In this document: positions 23,665 to 35,511 of the stretch, in pieces | Layout of the letters: each line of letters starts with the position of its first letter | How positions within the stretch are numbered: position 1 is the first letter of the stretch | Assembly: GCA_029891385.1 (NCBI GenBank) | Contig: JAIWQS010000023.1 | Location: forward strand, 79,240 to 143,239 | Origin: Erythroxylum novogranatense | Taxonomy: Eukaryota; Streptophyta; Magnoliopsida; Malpighiales; Erythroxylaceae | DNA: 64,000 bases | Reading direction: 5' to 3' | Program-made: the position numbers and the translations under genes | The notes under the pieces: model-generated | What the model saw: only the letters and a program-made list of their open reading frames with translations | Databases searched by the model: none | Told to the model about the DNA's origin: nothing

Positions 23665-24775
23665 AGCTTGTGTTGTATAAGCGATCGAAATGATAACTAG
23701 GTCGGAATTCCATTGTGAATTGAGCTGTGTAGCATGCTGCTTCTGTGAATTTCGAAATCAGTATAGACTTAGGGTTTTCGAAATTTTCTGCCATAGACTT
23801 GCTCATAAGATGTTGCTGAATGTGTCTATGAAAGGAAAAAATTTATCGATGTCGATTGATATGGTTTTGCTAATTTAATTCCCTAAGTTTCGGATGCTGT
23901 CTTGTTGAACGTTTCTGAAACAGGTATACTTGTAAATTCGAGAATAATTTCTAGAAAAATTGTTTTTTCAGATTGGTTTTCACTGACATGTCCCTAAGAT
24001 GTTTGTGAATGTCTCTGTGGATGGAAAAATGTTTTCAAGGTGATTTACCTTTTATTTCCGAATTTCTTGTGTGCTGATGGGAATGTCTGTGTTGGAGAAC
24101 ACAGATTCTGGTTCGGCTAGATTGCTGAGGTTCAATGAGTTTTTGTGGGAAATAAATCCTGGAAAAATTCATGGAGCATGTTGGGACATGTTTTCACCTC
24201 TGTAATTTTCTCAGTATTTATTGAAAGTGTTTCAATGATCATTTTGAGCAAAATGTTGAGCTTAGCAGTTTTGAGAAAGTTGCTGGGTCTATTTTGTTTC
24301 GAATGATTGGTTGTGTATTTCTCATTTCCAATGCCTTGAATCATTTTTATAGTGATTAAAAATGTGTTATATTGATGTGGCATGCATCCCAAGATAAGAT
24401 TCTTGAATTTGGGTTTCCAATAATTTTTGGATGTCGAATAGGTCACTTTAGCGTCTCGTTAGCTTATTAGTTATCTTGGTTATTTTGGCGTCGCAATTTG
24501 TGTGATAAGTGCGGAGTAATCTTGATAACGTGTAACCTACCTAGAGATACTTATCATGATAATTTGATATTCTTAAAATTATGTGGAAATCTAGTGGTTA
24601 ATGGTGATTAATCAGTTTCAAGCTTTTCTCATCTAGTATGACTAATTGGCAAGCACGTTTTAATGAATATGATTCATTAGCACATCAATATAAAGGATAA
24701 TATACTTGGTATATTGGTATTGTGAATTGGAACTACGCGGATTGAGAATTAGCCGATTTAAGAGCAATTCCATGT

Positions 24776-24946
24776 CACCGACTGGCACTGAGGCTAGTCA
24801 ACTGGGACTTATATCTTGTCTTGTCACCAGTCGACTGGAACACGAGCGATCGGTGATGCTATTGTTTCGATCGAATGGGTCAGACTTGATCATTTGGAAT
24901 AAGAGCGACAAAAGACTAGTCGGTGACACAAGTGCTAGTCGACTGG
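24776..24946. repeat. CCAGTCGACTGG word island in the Copia-2 leader
   Basis: A perfect 12-bp palindrome CCAGTCGACTGG at 24827-24838 and a near copy CTAGTCGACTGG at 24935-24946 are surrounded by decayed halves (CCGACTGG, AGTCAACTGG, ACTAGTCGGT). This is the same leader position as the AAGTCGACTT array of Copia-1. Confidence 0.75.
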
Positions 24947-25623
24947 AAACTTGCCAGAGTGGGATGATAGGTGATTTTCGGTATAAATTCAATGTGATTG
25001 ATGCAATGCCCTAAATCAGACCATATAGTCATGGTGACTATGATCCTTGGATGAGATTAGAAAGATGAGACCTAAATCCTCAATTTAAATATGAAAACTA
25101 ACGCTTCCATTAATATGGTAAGAACCGAGTTCTTATAGGGTTGAGTTGTTGGGCAAACTCAAGCTAAGCCTATCTGGATATGTTGAACCATAAAATGAGA
25201 TTTTGGATTAATGGGTCGGTTTTCCTAGAAGCGTTGATTTGTTGGGCAAACTCGAGGTCAACATGACAGAGGCGAATGGGTAGTGTACATCGGATGTACA
25301 CGCATCAAGTGTTGATAACCCAATGTATGTGCATACATCAATGTTGATAAGATGGGCGATAGTTGCATTTGAGATGCAATTGGTATGTCCGATACCTCAG
25401 ATTGACCTAAGGTGGCTTGTTGGGCAAACCCAAGGTCATTCTTAGTAATGTCGGATATCGACCCACTAAGTCAATGTGCCATTTTGTTTCTTGGATTCAT
25501 GATGAGGGTTATAGATTACTGTTGAAACTAGTGGGAGCCATATGTATGTCATTTAAGTCCTTATGGTCATACATTTAATTCTATTCTAACTTTCTTCTCT
25601 CTCTACTTTTAGGTTGGTTGAAG

Positions 25624-26540
25624 ATGTCGACTAGTGTGAATCTTGGCGCTCTAATGGACTCAAACAAATTAATGGACCAAATTTTCTTGATTGGTACGAA
25701 ATCGAGAATTGTTCTCGGATCCGAGGATCTAGGATATATCCTTGATTTTCGCCCGGATCCACTTGTTTGAAGGAGCTTCGATGATGATCGGAAGGCATAT
25801 CGTAAACATCTAAAAGGCGATGACATAGCCACTGCATTATGCTTGCATCGATGTCACTGAGCTGCGAGCGGATGAGTCAATGGATGCTCACACGATTGTG
25901 TTTCATCTTAGAGAGTTGGTTGATGAGCAAGCTCGGTCCGAAGCGGTTCGAGACCTCGAGGTTGCTCTTTACGAAGATGACTCTGGTTCATCTGCGATGC
26001 AATATGCATTGAAGATGAATGGCTATATTGAGAGGTTGGCCGTCTTAGGTTTTGTGATGGATTACGAGTTAAGTATAGACTTAATTCTTGTTGGTTTGTC
26101 GGATAGTTACTCACGGTTTGTGTTGAACTATCGAATGAACCAAATATCCACCACAATTCCCGGTGATCAATCTGCTCAAGCAATGAAACAATTCGTGAAG
26201 CAAGATAGTGGCGTTGCTATTGGTGGATTCTTCTCCTCTGGTTCCAAGAAAAGGAAACGAGAAGAAGAAAAAGGCTCAGAAGCCGAAAGGAAGTGCAGCG
26301 AAAGGCAAGAAGAAGACCAAAGAGACTGCACCAAAAGGTACCTGCTTCCATTGTGGTAAGACTGGTCATTGGAGGCGTAACTGCAAAGTCTATCTGGAAG
26401 AACTGAAGCAGAAGAAGGCATCAGATGCCTCGACTTCTTCGTGTATGTTTGTCATTGAGGTTATCTGTTTCGATCATAACATATGGGTATTAGATACGGT
26501 TGTGGCTCACACATATGCAATGATATCACGGGCCTTGAGG
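25624..26540 (+). pseudogene. Copia-2 gag and protease remnant
   Basis: Gag opens MSTSVNLGALMDSNKLMD. After frameshifts it continues in the frame 25880-26359 with YALKMNGYIERLAVLGF and LILVGLSDSYSRFVLNYRMN, the usual copia gag core. A lysine-rich linker leads into the zinc knuckle CFHCGKTGHWRRNC (about 26341-26382). The protease site reads WVLDTVVAHTY, so the Gly of the D-T-G triad is replaced by Val. This region is what Copia-1 has lost. Confidence 0.88.
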
Positions 26541-27660
26541 GACGATGGCGACTCATAAAGGGAGAAATGGACTGCGTGTTGGAAATGGAGCAAGAGTTGC
26601 TGCATTAGCCGTAGGGATTTATGTTTTGACACTCCCCAGTGGGCTTGTACTTAACTTGGATGATTGTTATTTTGTACCCGTGTTAACAAAGAACATATTG
26701 TCTGTTTCTTGTTTAAATAGAACTGGTTTCCATTTGTCTTTTGGTAACAATGGTTGTTCTATTAGCTCAAATGGAATGCTTTATGGTACTGGTACATTAT
26801 GCAATGGTATTTACATATTAGATATGTCACATTCGGTTATGAATGTCAAACGCTTAAAAGACATAAAAGAGATAATTTAAAATCAACTTACTTATGGCAT
26901 TGTCGCCTTGACCATATAAATGAGAGGCGATCGCTAAGCTCCACAAGAGTGGAAGTTTAGGGTCATTTGATTATGAATCATATGACACATGTGAATCTTG
27001 TTTGTTAGGCACTGATGACTAAGTTACCTTTTAAGGAAAGGGTGAACAATTAATTGGATTATTAGATCTAATACATTCAGATGTATGTGGTCCGATGTCC
27101 ATCCATGCCAGAAGTGGTTGCCGTTACTTCATTACCTTTATCGATGATTATTCTCGATATGGGTACCTGTATCTAATGAGATACAAATCTGAAGCGTTTG
27201 AAAAGTTCAAACAATTCAGAAATGAAGTAGAAAACCAACTTGGGAAAAGTATTAAAACATTACGATCCGATCGTGGTGGTGAATACTTAGACCAAGAGTT
27301 TTTGGATTATCTCAGAGATAATGGGATTTTATCTCGGTGGACTCCTCCTTACACACACAAACATAATGGTGTGGCGGAAGGAGAAATCGAACCTTCTTTG
27401 GGCGTGGTTCGATCATGATAAGCTTTACAATTGCCAAAATCCTTTTGGGGTATGCCTTGAGGCATTTATTTACTTGTTAAACAGAGTTCCATCAAAGTCA
27501 GTTGATGTTACTCCATATGAGATGTGGACTAACAAGAAACCTTATCTTTCTCATTTGAAAGTATGGGGTTGTCCTGCTTATGTAAAGCGGACGCAGTCAG
27601 ATAAGCTTGAAACAAAATCTGACAAGTGTTTGTTAAGTAGGATATCCTAACGAAACAAGG
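26541..27660 (+). pseudogene. Copia-2 gag-pre-integrase and integrase remnant
   Basis: The pre-integrase domain includes LSFGNNGCSISSNGMLYGTG and a broken His/Cys zinc site (LWHCRLDHI). The integrase core shows the first Asp in FIDDYSRYGYLYLM and the second in RSDRGGEYLD. Around the third residue the text is frame-shifted (KHNGVAEGEIEPS). It ends with VDVTPYEMWTNKKPY and LKVWGCPAYVKRTQ. Confidence 0.88.
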
Positions 27661-29490
27661 GGATATCAATTCTACCTCTGAGGAACAAAGGTGTTTGTTT
27701 CAAGGCATGCTGTCTTTTAGAGAAAGAGTTTCTTTTAAAGAAGGCGGTGGGAGCAAAATTGAACGAAGAAGTTCAAGATGCTCGAGACGAGCCTTGAATC
27801 AATCGCTGAACTCAAAGCGTAACTCATACGGATGAGGTAACAGATTCAACCTTCTACTACACACGAAATTCGTGAGGTCAGTAGGATACGCTCTGTTCCT
27901 AGAGATATGGATTTCGTAAGTGAACAGAATGACGTATTGCTCATAGAGGATGATGAGCCTACCACCTATGAAGAGGTTCGAAGAGTTCGAGTCAAAAAAT
28001 GGCTTCGTGCCATGAAGTCGAAATGGATTCCATGTATGAAAACCAAGTATGGACTTTGATTGATGCACGAAGGATAAAACCTATAGGGTGCAAATGGGTT
28101 TTCAAGAAGAAACCGACATGGATGGTAATGTGATTACCTATAAAGCAAGGCTTGTGGTTAAAGGTTTTAAATCGAAGACAAGGAATTGACTATGACGAGA
28201 CCTTGATCAAAGAGCAATGCTTAAATCCATTAGGATACTCCTAGCCATTGCCGCTCATTATGATTATGAGATATGGCAAATGGATGTGAAGACAGACTTT
28301 CTGAATGGAAATGCAGGTGAGGATGTACATGACACAACCTCGAGGGCTTCATTTCGCTGATGGCGAAAAGGTATGCAAGCTTCGTAAATCCATTTATGGA
28401 TTGAAGCAAGCATCCAGAGTTGGAATATCCGTTTTGATGAGACAATCAAAGAGTTTGGTTTCTCACAAAATCCGGATGAACACCGTGTACAAGAAGGTTA
28501 ATGGGCGCAATCGTATTCCTTGTGTTATATGTAGATGACATATTGTTACTAGGAAAGCGATGTCACAATGCTACAATCGGTAAAAATTTGGTTGTCCAAA
28601 CAATTTGCTATGAAAGACCTTGGAGAAGCAACTTATATCCTTGGGATAAAGATTTATAGAGATAGATCGAAGAGGTTGCTTGGTCTTTCACGGTAAGCGT
28701 ACATAGACAAAGTGCTAAAGAGGTTTAGCATGGAGCAATCTAAGAGAGGTTTCTTCCCATTGTTCATGGGATAACACTCGAAGTCCATGTGTCCTAAGAC
28801 GAGGATGAGAGGATCGCATGAATATGATCCCGTATGCATCTGCGATAGGATCTATCATGTACGCAATGCTATGTCTGAGACCCGATGTATCATATACTCT
28901 AAGTGTTCTGACGGATACCAATCGGATCTGGTGAGGGTCATTGGGTGGTATCAAGAATATCTAAAGTACTTGCGAAGAACTAAGGATGTTTTCTTGATAT
29001 ATGGAGATGGAAGTCTCCAAGTGGCGGGCATACAGATGCGATTTCAATCTTATAAGGACGACTCAGTCCCAATCAGTTATGTTTTCACACTAAACGGCGG
29101 AGCGATCGGTTGGAAGAGTTCCAAGCGAGAGACGATCAGCGATTCAACGATCGAAGCGAGTACATTGCCGCATCGACGCAAAGAAAGGAAGCGGTTTGGA
29201 TCGAAGTTCATTTCGAACTTGGTGTGGTTCCTAGTCAGTGATGGACCCATCTGATTGTATTGTGACAACTTTGGGGCTATTCACAGTAAAGGAGCCAAGG
29301 TCTCATCAACGGTCCAAACACGTACATCGTCGATACCATTTGATTCGGGAGATCATTGCTCGGGTGATGTCACGATAGAGAGAATTCCGAGGCGAGAATA
29401 TTGTTGATCCGTTGACAAAGCCATTGCCACGGAAGAATTTTGATTCTCATGTACTCGCTTATGGTATTAGATACCAAGGCGATTGGCTTT
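27661..29490 (+). pseudogene. Copia-2 reverse transcriptase and RNase H remnant
   Basis: Reverse transcriptase text spans about 28060-28700. It includes a CKWVFKKK-like start, RKSIYGLKQASR (28384-28420) and the catalytic YVDD at 28528-28539. RNase H follows at about 29000-29450: IYGDGSLQVAG, GWKSSK, then LYCDN (about 29257-29271). Many small indels break the frame; the longest intact piece is about 155 codons (28787-29254). Confidence 0.88.
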
Positions 29491-29495
29491 AGGTC

Positions 29496-29506
29496 AAGTG
29501 GGAGAT
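29496..29506 (+). other. Copia-2 polypurine tract
   Basis: AAGTGGGAGAT immediately before the 3' LTR. Confidence 0.9.
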
Positions 29507-30769
29507 TGTTAGAGTAGTGCCTAAAGGCAATCCCTTTAGCGCATTTTGTTCATAGTCGTATCTGATTTTATGAATAAATAAAGCAAGGCATATTTCATTT
29601 ATTTGATGTTCATTTTATTATGAATTGTGGTGATCTTTAATCAAATTAATGAAGTCCCTAATACATGACATAGCATGAAGGAAATTATGATGTGATCATA
29701 CTTGAGATTCTATCGTATGCAATTATGTCGATTCTAAATTATCCTAGTCATAGGATTAACGAGACCGGACATCGTTAATCCAGATAGACTACACATGTCA
29801 AACTCCTTGATTGGATCAAGCGGTAGATCTCGAGCGTAAATATTGAGATATTTAGATTTGACATGTGGATGCTTACTAGTGGTAGTAAGTACATTGGATG
29901 ACTGCCATGAGATCATCACATGGATGTCTATACAAATGTCGGTGATAATCTCATCATAGCAATGGTGCAAGTATCCAAGTAGACTTGAGGTACTCGAGGA
30001 TATCTTGAGTCTTGATTACGTACTTTGACTCCATTCCTTGTTGCCTTTGAGAGGTCGCTCATAGGGTGGTGATTGGGCATAGCTTGAGGTATTCGAAGGT
30101 AATTGAGTAGCCAATACAGGATTCACCACTTCTGTGATAGCAGAAGAGATACCCATGGCCTCTTATCAGGATCATTACTTTGAAGTCTCTGGCGCCGGAG
30201 CATACATATGTCATGAAGATGGTCTTCATGGACATATAAAGTAATGAGTCCTAGGACAAGAACTGATTACACTTGGACTAGATTTGATCTAATCAGTCTA
30301 GTAAGAGTTGACACATTGCCCATACTCAAACCAAGTGGGGTATAGCATGATGAAAGGACGAATTGCACGGTAATTGTCTATGGAAGGGTTCGTGATATGG
30401 TTTCATTAGTCAAACCAATTACTTTCCAGTCAATTGAGGGTCATGATGTGTTGCTAGATACCGCTCATGACTTGCTCAGATTAAGTGTTAATCTAAGTGG
30501 CCAACTTAACCGGGAACCTAATGGGTCACACGCATAAGAGTGACTCGGAGAATTTGTAAAATAATTTCAGACAGAGATCCGATATAGGGAGAGTAATAGG
30601 ATTAAATGGATCCCGATGAGATTGGGATATGTCCCGATGAGATTGCGACATCAACATTGCTGAAAACCGTCTCCGTGATTTTTTTAGTACTAGGGGCCGA
30701 TTAGTAGGTATTATGACCCAGTTGATTGGACCTCTTGACAAATATATATATATTAATTAATTAATTAAG

Positions 30770-30810
<41 letters not shown>

Positions 30811-31354
30811 TTTCGTGGAAGCCATAAGAATGGAGAAAATGTTAGTTTGAAAAGTCAAACTTAATTATTAAGTTAACATTTCAATGCATTTTATGCCACC
30901 AACGTGGCTATCCTCAAAACCAAGCCTTTCTATGTATTTTAATTAGTTAAAAGACATATAAGAAGGTTAGAGAAGAGTGAGGATACGGGGGTTTTGGAGG
31001 AAAGAATCGAAAGCTTAATGGTTAAGCTTTCAAAAGGGTTTTCATCTTCTTCCTCTCTTCCTCTCAAGTTGGCTTCTACTTCTCCAAGGCTTCTCTTGAT
31101 CATTTCACTTGCTCTCGAGGCTAAGGTAAGAGCTAGCACTCTTTTCTTTAGTCTAGCTATTCCCGAGTCAAAAGAGTTTGTCCGGTTAGGTTTTCAGACC
31201 TCTGCGTGGATACCGTTAGAGACGGTCTCCTTTCGTCGTTATGGTTTGATTGTTTGTACATACATATGGATCACGGCTTTCGGGAATGTCCGGAACTTAA
31301 AATTTTAAATTCCGCACTGTGTTCATGTGATGAACACCCCGGGATTTTCCTACA
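29507..31354 (+). repeat. Copia-2 3' LTR
   Basis: It is 1,848 bp and matches 21800-23651 apart from scattered changes and different (TA)n length (about 30741-30807). The splice-donor motif is kept near 31120-31135. Confidence 0.93.
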
Positions 31355-31471
31355 TACAGAAGCCTCAGCATTTCCTGAGGCTACTGACTCATCAGTCCTC
31401 TCCTCTCTCGTCGGAGAGTCAGGTGCAATAGATCCTTGCATAATTCCTCGTGTTCTTCTACGAGGTGGCAT
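31355..31471 (-). pseudogene. Gypsy-1 gag, first codons
   Basis: The ATG at 31471 opens MPPRRRTRGIMQGSIAPDSP, a basic start typical of chromovirus gag. It continues to EAEASV-like text where Copia-2 cuts in. The rest of gag lies at 21799 downward. The 119 bp between this ATG and the 5' LTR are the untranslated leader. Confidence 0.85.
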
Positions 31472-31590
31472 CGTACTCCTTCAAAGGTAAACACTAAGGA
31501 TTAGCTATATGACAATCTACATGTATGCATGTTATGCATGTCACTTAATCAATGCAACAATTAATCAAATATCAAACAAGTCGTCCTATA
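31472..31590 (-). other. Gypsy-1 leader; no clear primer-binding site
   Basis: The primer site should sit right after the 5' LTR (minus strand from 31590 down). The sequence there begins TATAGGACGACTTGTTTG and matches neither the TGGTATCAGAGC site nor another I know. The first 10 bases equal those flanking the 3' LTR. Confidence 0.55.
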
Positions 31591-33858
31591 TGCATTCTAA
31601 GCCAAGGACACTAAACCTAGGCGCTTTGATACCAAACATGTTGGGCCTGGGTTCTGGATCCCCAATCCCCGAGACGGCCCCTCGGGTCGCGCCTGCGACG
31701 AGCGCTCCATGAACCTTCAGACCCGATCCCAACATCCATACAAATACATAAGTTCGATACAAACACAAACATATACTCATACATACACACTCTACACATG
31801 CATTCTAAACATGCATTAATCATCTCAAATTCATAAAACATATGTCATTGTCATTCGAAGAAATTCAACAGGTATTCTCGAAATATAACATAATATAAAA
31901 TAAAATTGAATCCCAAAATACAAAAGTATGCTCCATGATAAAATGCTGGTGGGCTAACCAAAGTACTAACTTATACAAGGCTCCTAACTATCTTGAAGTT
32001 TCCTATGCCTTGCAAGGTCGACAATCGTCTCGATCTGCACCTGAGGAGGGGAGAGTAATGGGGTGAGCTGCGAAACTCAGTGACATATACGTTTATAGCC
32101 ATTGGCAACGAGCCACACAATCAAGCATATATGTATATTCATATAGCAAATCCATATTCATCAAATAATTCACATTCATATAAACATAGGTCATGCAATT
32201 TCTGTTTCTCCACATATCAAGTCAAATCAATCATGTGTTATGCTCAACAAATCAATCATGTATGCACAAACAATTGGCTCGAGAGTTTCGTAAATGATCC
32301 GGATAAACCAAAGGTAAATCCGTAAACTATTCGAGTCCGATTTCTCAAGGATCTCGTTGCCTCAAGCGGGCAGCCGGGAGAAGACTTTATGTCAACGTGC
32401 ACGTGACTCCATCCGTAACTCTCTTACCCAAACAAATCACATAATCCATTCGATTCATGCTCAAAGCATTTTTCACAGTTTTCTAAATTCTCAATCTTGT
32501 CCATTGCCATAAGGCCTATCAAGCCATGCATAATTTTAATCATAATGCCAGTTCAATATTCTCATATAATTCAACACAAGTAATGTCACATAATGCAAGC
32601 AAGCATACATCAGGCAATTTGCCCATACACACAATAACCATAAACATATTACCCACCTAGTATCGCTTGAGTATCAGACTCACTACTGTCCTTCCTCTTG
32701 CGATTGGGTCAAATCAGCTTGGTTTCCTATAATAAACCAAGTCCCAAATCAAACAATGTTCAAAGACAAATAATCGATAAGCGTGAAAATCCAAAATAAC
32801 GCACAAAAAGTCTATATTCGACTTCCTCATAAAATCCCGAACCCTTAGAGACTGATTCCAAACTTTCCTTCTTCATGCAACTTGTAGCCCTTGATCTCTA
32901 GATCACAATGAATCCAAAATCACCTCAATCGGACATCTACACCAAAAGATATGCCCAAAATTCCAAAATATCCTTTGCTGAAAAATAGGGGCTCGTCGCG
33001 GCGAACGCCCGTGCTCGCCGCGAAGAGCACACAAGTGTGCCCCGCGACGTACACGCACGTCGTGACAAACCTAGGTTCGTACGTCGCAATGAACCCGATT
33101 CTGCACGTCGTGGCGAATAACCATTAATTAAATCGCAGCGTTGCTCCCTACTTACTGCGTCATGGCGTGTTCATACGCACGTCGCGATGTGCGGGTCTGG
33201 AGCTCGACTCCGTAACCCAGTTTTCCAACATTTCCCATCTTAAATCCTTTCCAAATCCAAATGCAACACAACCAAACTATAGATCAAGTCTCAAACTACA
33301 TTTCTAACCCAACAGCAACTCAAAAACATCCATAAAATCATCAACCCAAAGAAATCTCTACATTTATGCCCCAAAACCCTAAATCCTTCGATTCTCTTCA
33401 TTCAACATTCTGCTAACTTTAAATCTAACCAAAACCAGTTTAACACAAGCAGAACTTACCCGAAAACGTCTTAGATCGGTTGAAAAACGTCAAATGTCGA
33501 AAATCTCTTTTCCCTACTCTTCCTCTCCACCGACGGCGCTACTCCTTCTTTACTTCTTCTCTTTTCTATTTCCCTTTCTTTTCTTCATTTTTTATTTCTT
33601 CTAAGTCTTAAACCTAAGTCAAATACCCTTATACCCTTCTTACCAAAGCTCTTACCTATCCAACCTAAGTCATTTTCCCAAAATGCCCTCATAAACTTTT
33701 ACCTTATAATCCCCATGTAAAACCACATCATAACGAATTAAGCTCAAATAAACCGAAATTATCCATTACTACTCCCAAATTAATCAAACTTAAGGTATAA
33801 TTACTCAATTATCAAAATTTATGCTTAATGACATCATAAAAAAATTCAGGGCCTAACA
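31591..33858 (-). repeat. Gypsy-1 5' LTR
   Basis: It starts TGTTAGGCCC at 33858 on the minus strand and is 2,268 bp, paired with 6330-8616. It holds the same GC-rich word island (about 32997-33191), with more CpG-to-TpG or CpA changes than the 3' copy. Confidence 0.88.
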
Positions 33859-35511
33859 ATATTTATGGGGGTGACCTTTCCTCATCAAGACAGACCATTA
33901 CAGTATCAAATTCTTGTTAGAACAGTGCCTTACAACTCCCCCTTAACAACACTGGCTTAGTAAACTCATGGGGTATACCTTCACTGTTGAATATCGTGCC
34001 AGTCGGCTCAACTCCGTTGCAGATGCCTTATCCCAACGCGATAATGATGATCCTTCTTTGCTTGCTATCAGTTCTCCTCGAAGTGCTTTACTTGACTTTG
34101 TCAAGGATAATCTGTTGAATTCAACAGCCCTCCAAACCTTATGTAAACAGGTTGAGAATGCGGAAACTACTTCGGATTGGAAACTTTGTGATGGGTTGCT
34201 TTTATTCAAAGGTCGAATTTATCTTCTCCTCGATTCTCTGTTGATTGCAACGATTCGGTCTAGCTACCATGATAGTGCCCATAAGGGCATTCAAAAAACA
34301 CTCCACCGGATTCGTGGAGATTTTTATTGGAAAGACATGAAGATTGTCATAGCTTCTTATGTTGCGGGATGTCCAGTGTGTCAATGTAATAAGTATGAAC
34401 ATTTGAGTCCAGCAGGTTTGCTCCAGCCCTTGCAGCTACCTACTTAAGTTTGGGCTGATGTTTCTATGGATTTTATAAATGGATTACCCAAGTCTTGGGG
34501 AAAAACGGTTCTGCTAGTTGTGGTTGATAGGTTCTCCAAATATGCCCATTTTCTTCCGATGGCTCATCCGTATACTGCTGCTCGTGTTGCACACATTTTC
34601 TTTTAGCACATTGTTCGGCTGCATGGCATACCTGAGACTATTACTTGTGACCGTGATGTGGTTTTCACTAGCCATTTTTGGAAGGAACTCTTTCACCTTC
34701 ATGGAGTCAAACTGTAGTTTTCTTCGGCTTATCACCCCCAAACGGACGGACAAACGGAGCTAGTCAACCAAACAATCCAAATGTACCTTCGGTGCTTTGT
34801 GGGTGATTCTCCTCGCAGATAGGTTGATTGGATTCCGTGGGCAGAATATTGTTACAATACTTCCTTTCATTTCGCACTACAAACCACGCCATTTCAGATT
34901 GTATACGGTCGCGCCCCACCTGGGCTACTTTCTTATACCCCCAACTCCACAAGGGTGGTTGATGCTGTCGACACTGCTCTTTTGGATAAAGTACTGGGTG
35001 ACATTCGCAATTGTCTCCTCCAAGCTCAAATCCGTATGAAGGAGTATTATGACAAGGGCCATCGTGATGTTGAATTTCCTGTTGGTGACCTTGTTTGGCT
35101 TTGCCTACATCCTCATAGACAACATTCCATTCGGCTACAAATTCTCAGTAAGCTCTCCCCTAGGTATTATGCCCCCTTTTCCATCTTACGGAGGATTGGC
35201 CAAGTTACATATGAGCTTGATTTACCAAATGACAGTCACATCCATAATGTCTTCCACGTCTCCCTGTTAAAAGCCTTCCATGGAACTCAAATTCCTCCTA
35301 CTACTGCTCTTCCTCCAATAGATAATGGTAAGCTTATTCCTCTGCCAATTGTCATTCTGCGTGCTCGACTTAACCGTGGACAGCGGGAACTTTTAGTCCA
35401 TTAGAAGGGATTGCCTGAATTTGACGCCACTTGGGAGCCTCTGGACCAATTCCTCTAGGCATATCTGTCGTTCGAGGTTAAGGACAAGCTCTTTCAGCGG
35501 GAGGGTGGTAA
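33859..35511 (+). pseudogene. Gypsy-2 RNase H end, integrase, chromodomain and polypurine tract
   Basis: It resumes in RNase H (PFLIKTDHYSIKFLLEQ), then VEYRASRLNSVADALSQRD. The integrase zinc site is HDSAHKGIQKTLHRI with GCPVCQCNKYEH. Catalytic residues are seen in [25 protein letters not shown] and QTDGQTELVNQ. The tail has a chromodomain-like KGLPEFDATWEPLDQFL. Stops occur near 34444, 34603, 34713 and 35402. A purine-rich stretch (AGCGGGAGGGTGGTAA) precedes the LTR at 35512. The polyprotein end and chromodomain fit a Reina-like chromovirus. Confidence 0.9.

Larger units (their letters stand above)
23429..25612 (+). promoter_or_regulatory. Predicted leader intron of Copia-2
   Basis: The donor context GGCTAAG/GTAAGAGC matches the plant consensus almost perfectly. 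The acceptor is TTCTTCTCTCTCTACTTTTAG at the end of a pyrimidine tract, 11 nt before the gag ATG (25624). The 2,184-nt intron would contain the LTR end, primer site, palindromes and leader repeats. Copia-1 conserves both ends (2,246 nt). Spliced RNA could translate gag without upstream ATGs; unspliced RNA would serve as the genome. This is inferred from sequence only. Confidence 0.5.
21800..31354 (+). mobile_element. Copia-2: near-complete Ty1/copia element inserted in Gypsy-1 gag
   Basis: LTRs at 21800-23651 and 29507-31354 have TG/CA ends. Flanking 5-mers TACGG (21795-21799) and TACAG (31355-31359) fit a target duplication with one mutation. The internal part has a primer site, long leader, gag with zinc knuckle, protease, gag-pre-integrase, integrase, reverse transcriptase, RNase H and polypurine tract in copia order. 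It is the same family as Copia-1 but in the opposite orientation. Frameshifts are frequent and the protease triad is damaged. Confidence 0.93.
6330..33858 (-). mobile_element. Gypsy-1: full-length Tekay/Del-type chromovirus carrying two nested copia elements
   Basis: Both LTRs (6330-8616 and 31591-33858) are present, in the same orientation and highly similar. On the minus strand the order is 5' LTR, gag, protease, reverse transcriptase, RNase H, integrase, chromodomain-like tail, polypurine tract, 3' LTR. Copia-2 splits gag at 31354/21800 and Copia-1 splits the integrase at 18019/9451. Without them the element is about 9.4 kb. The type is judged from the integrase-chromodomain text and the protease IDPGSTHSF motif. 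In-frame stops and frameshifts are many, so it is dead. It interrupts the RNase H of Gypsy-2. Confidence 0.9.
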
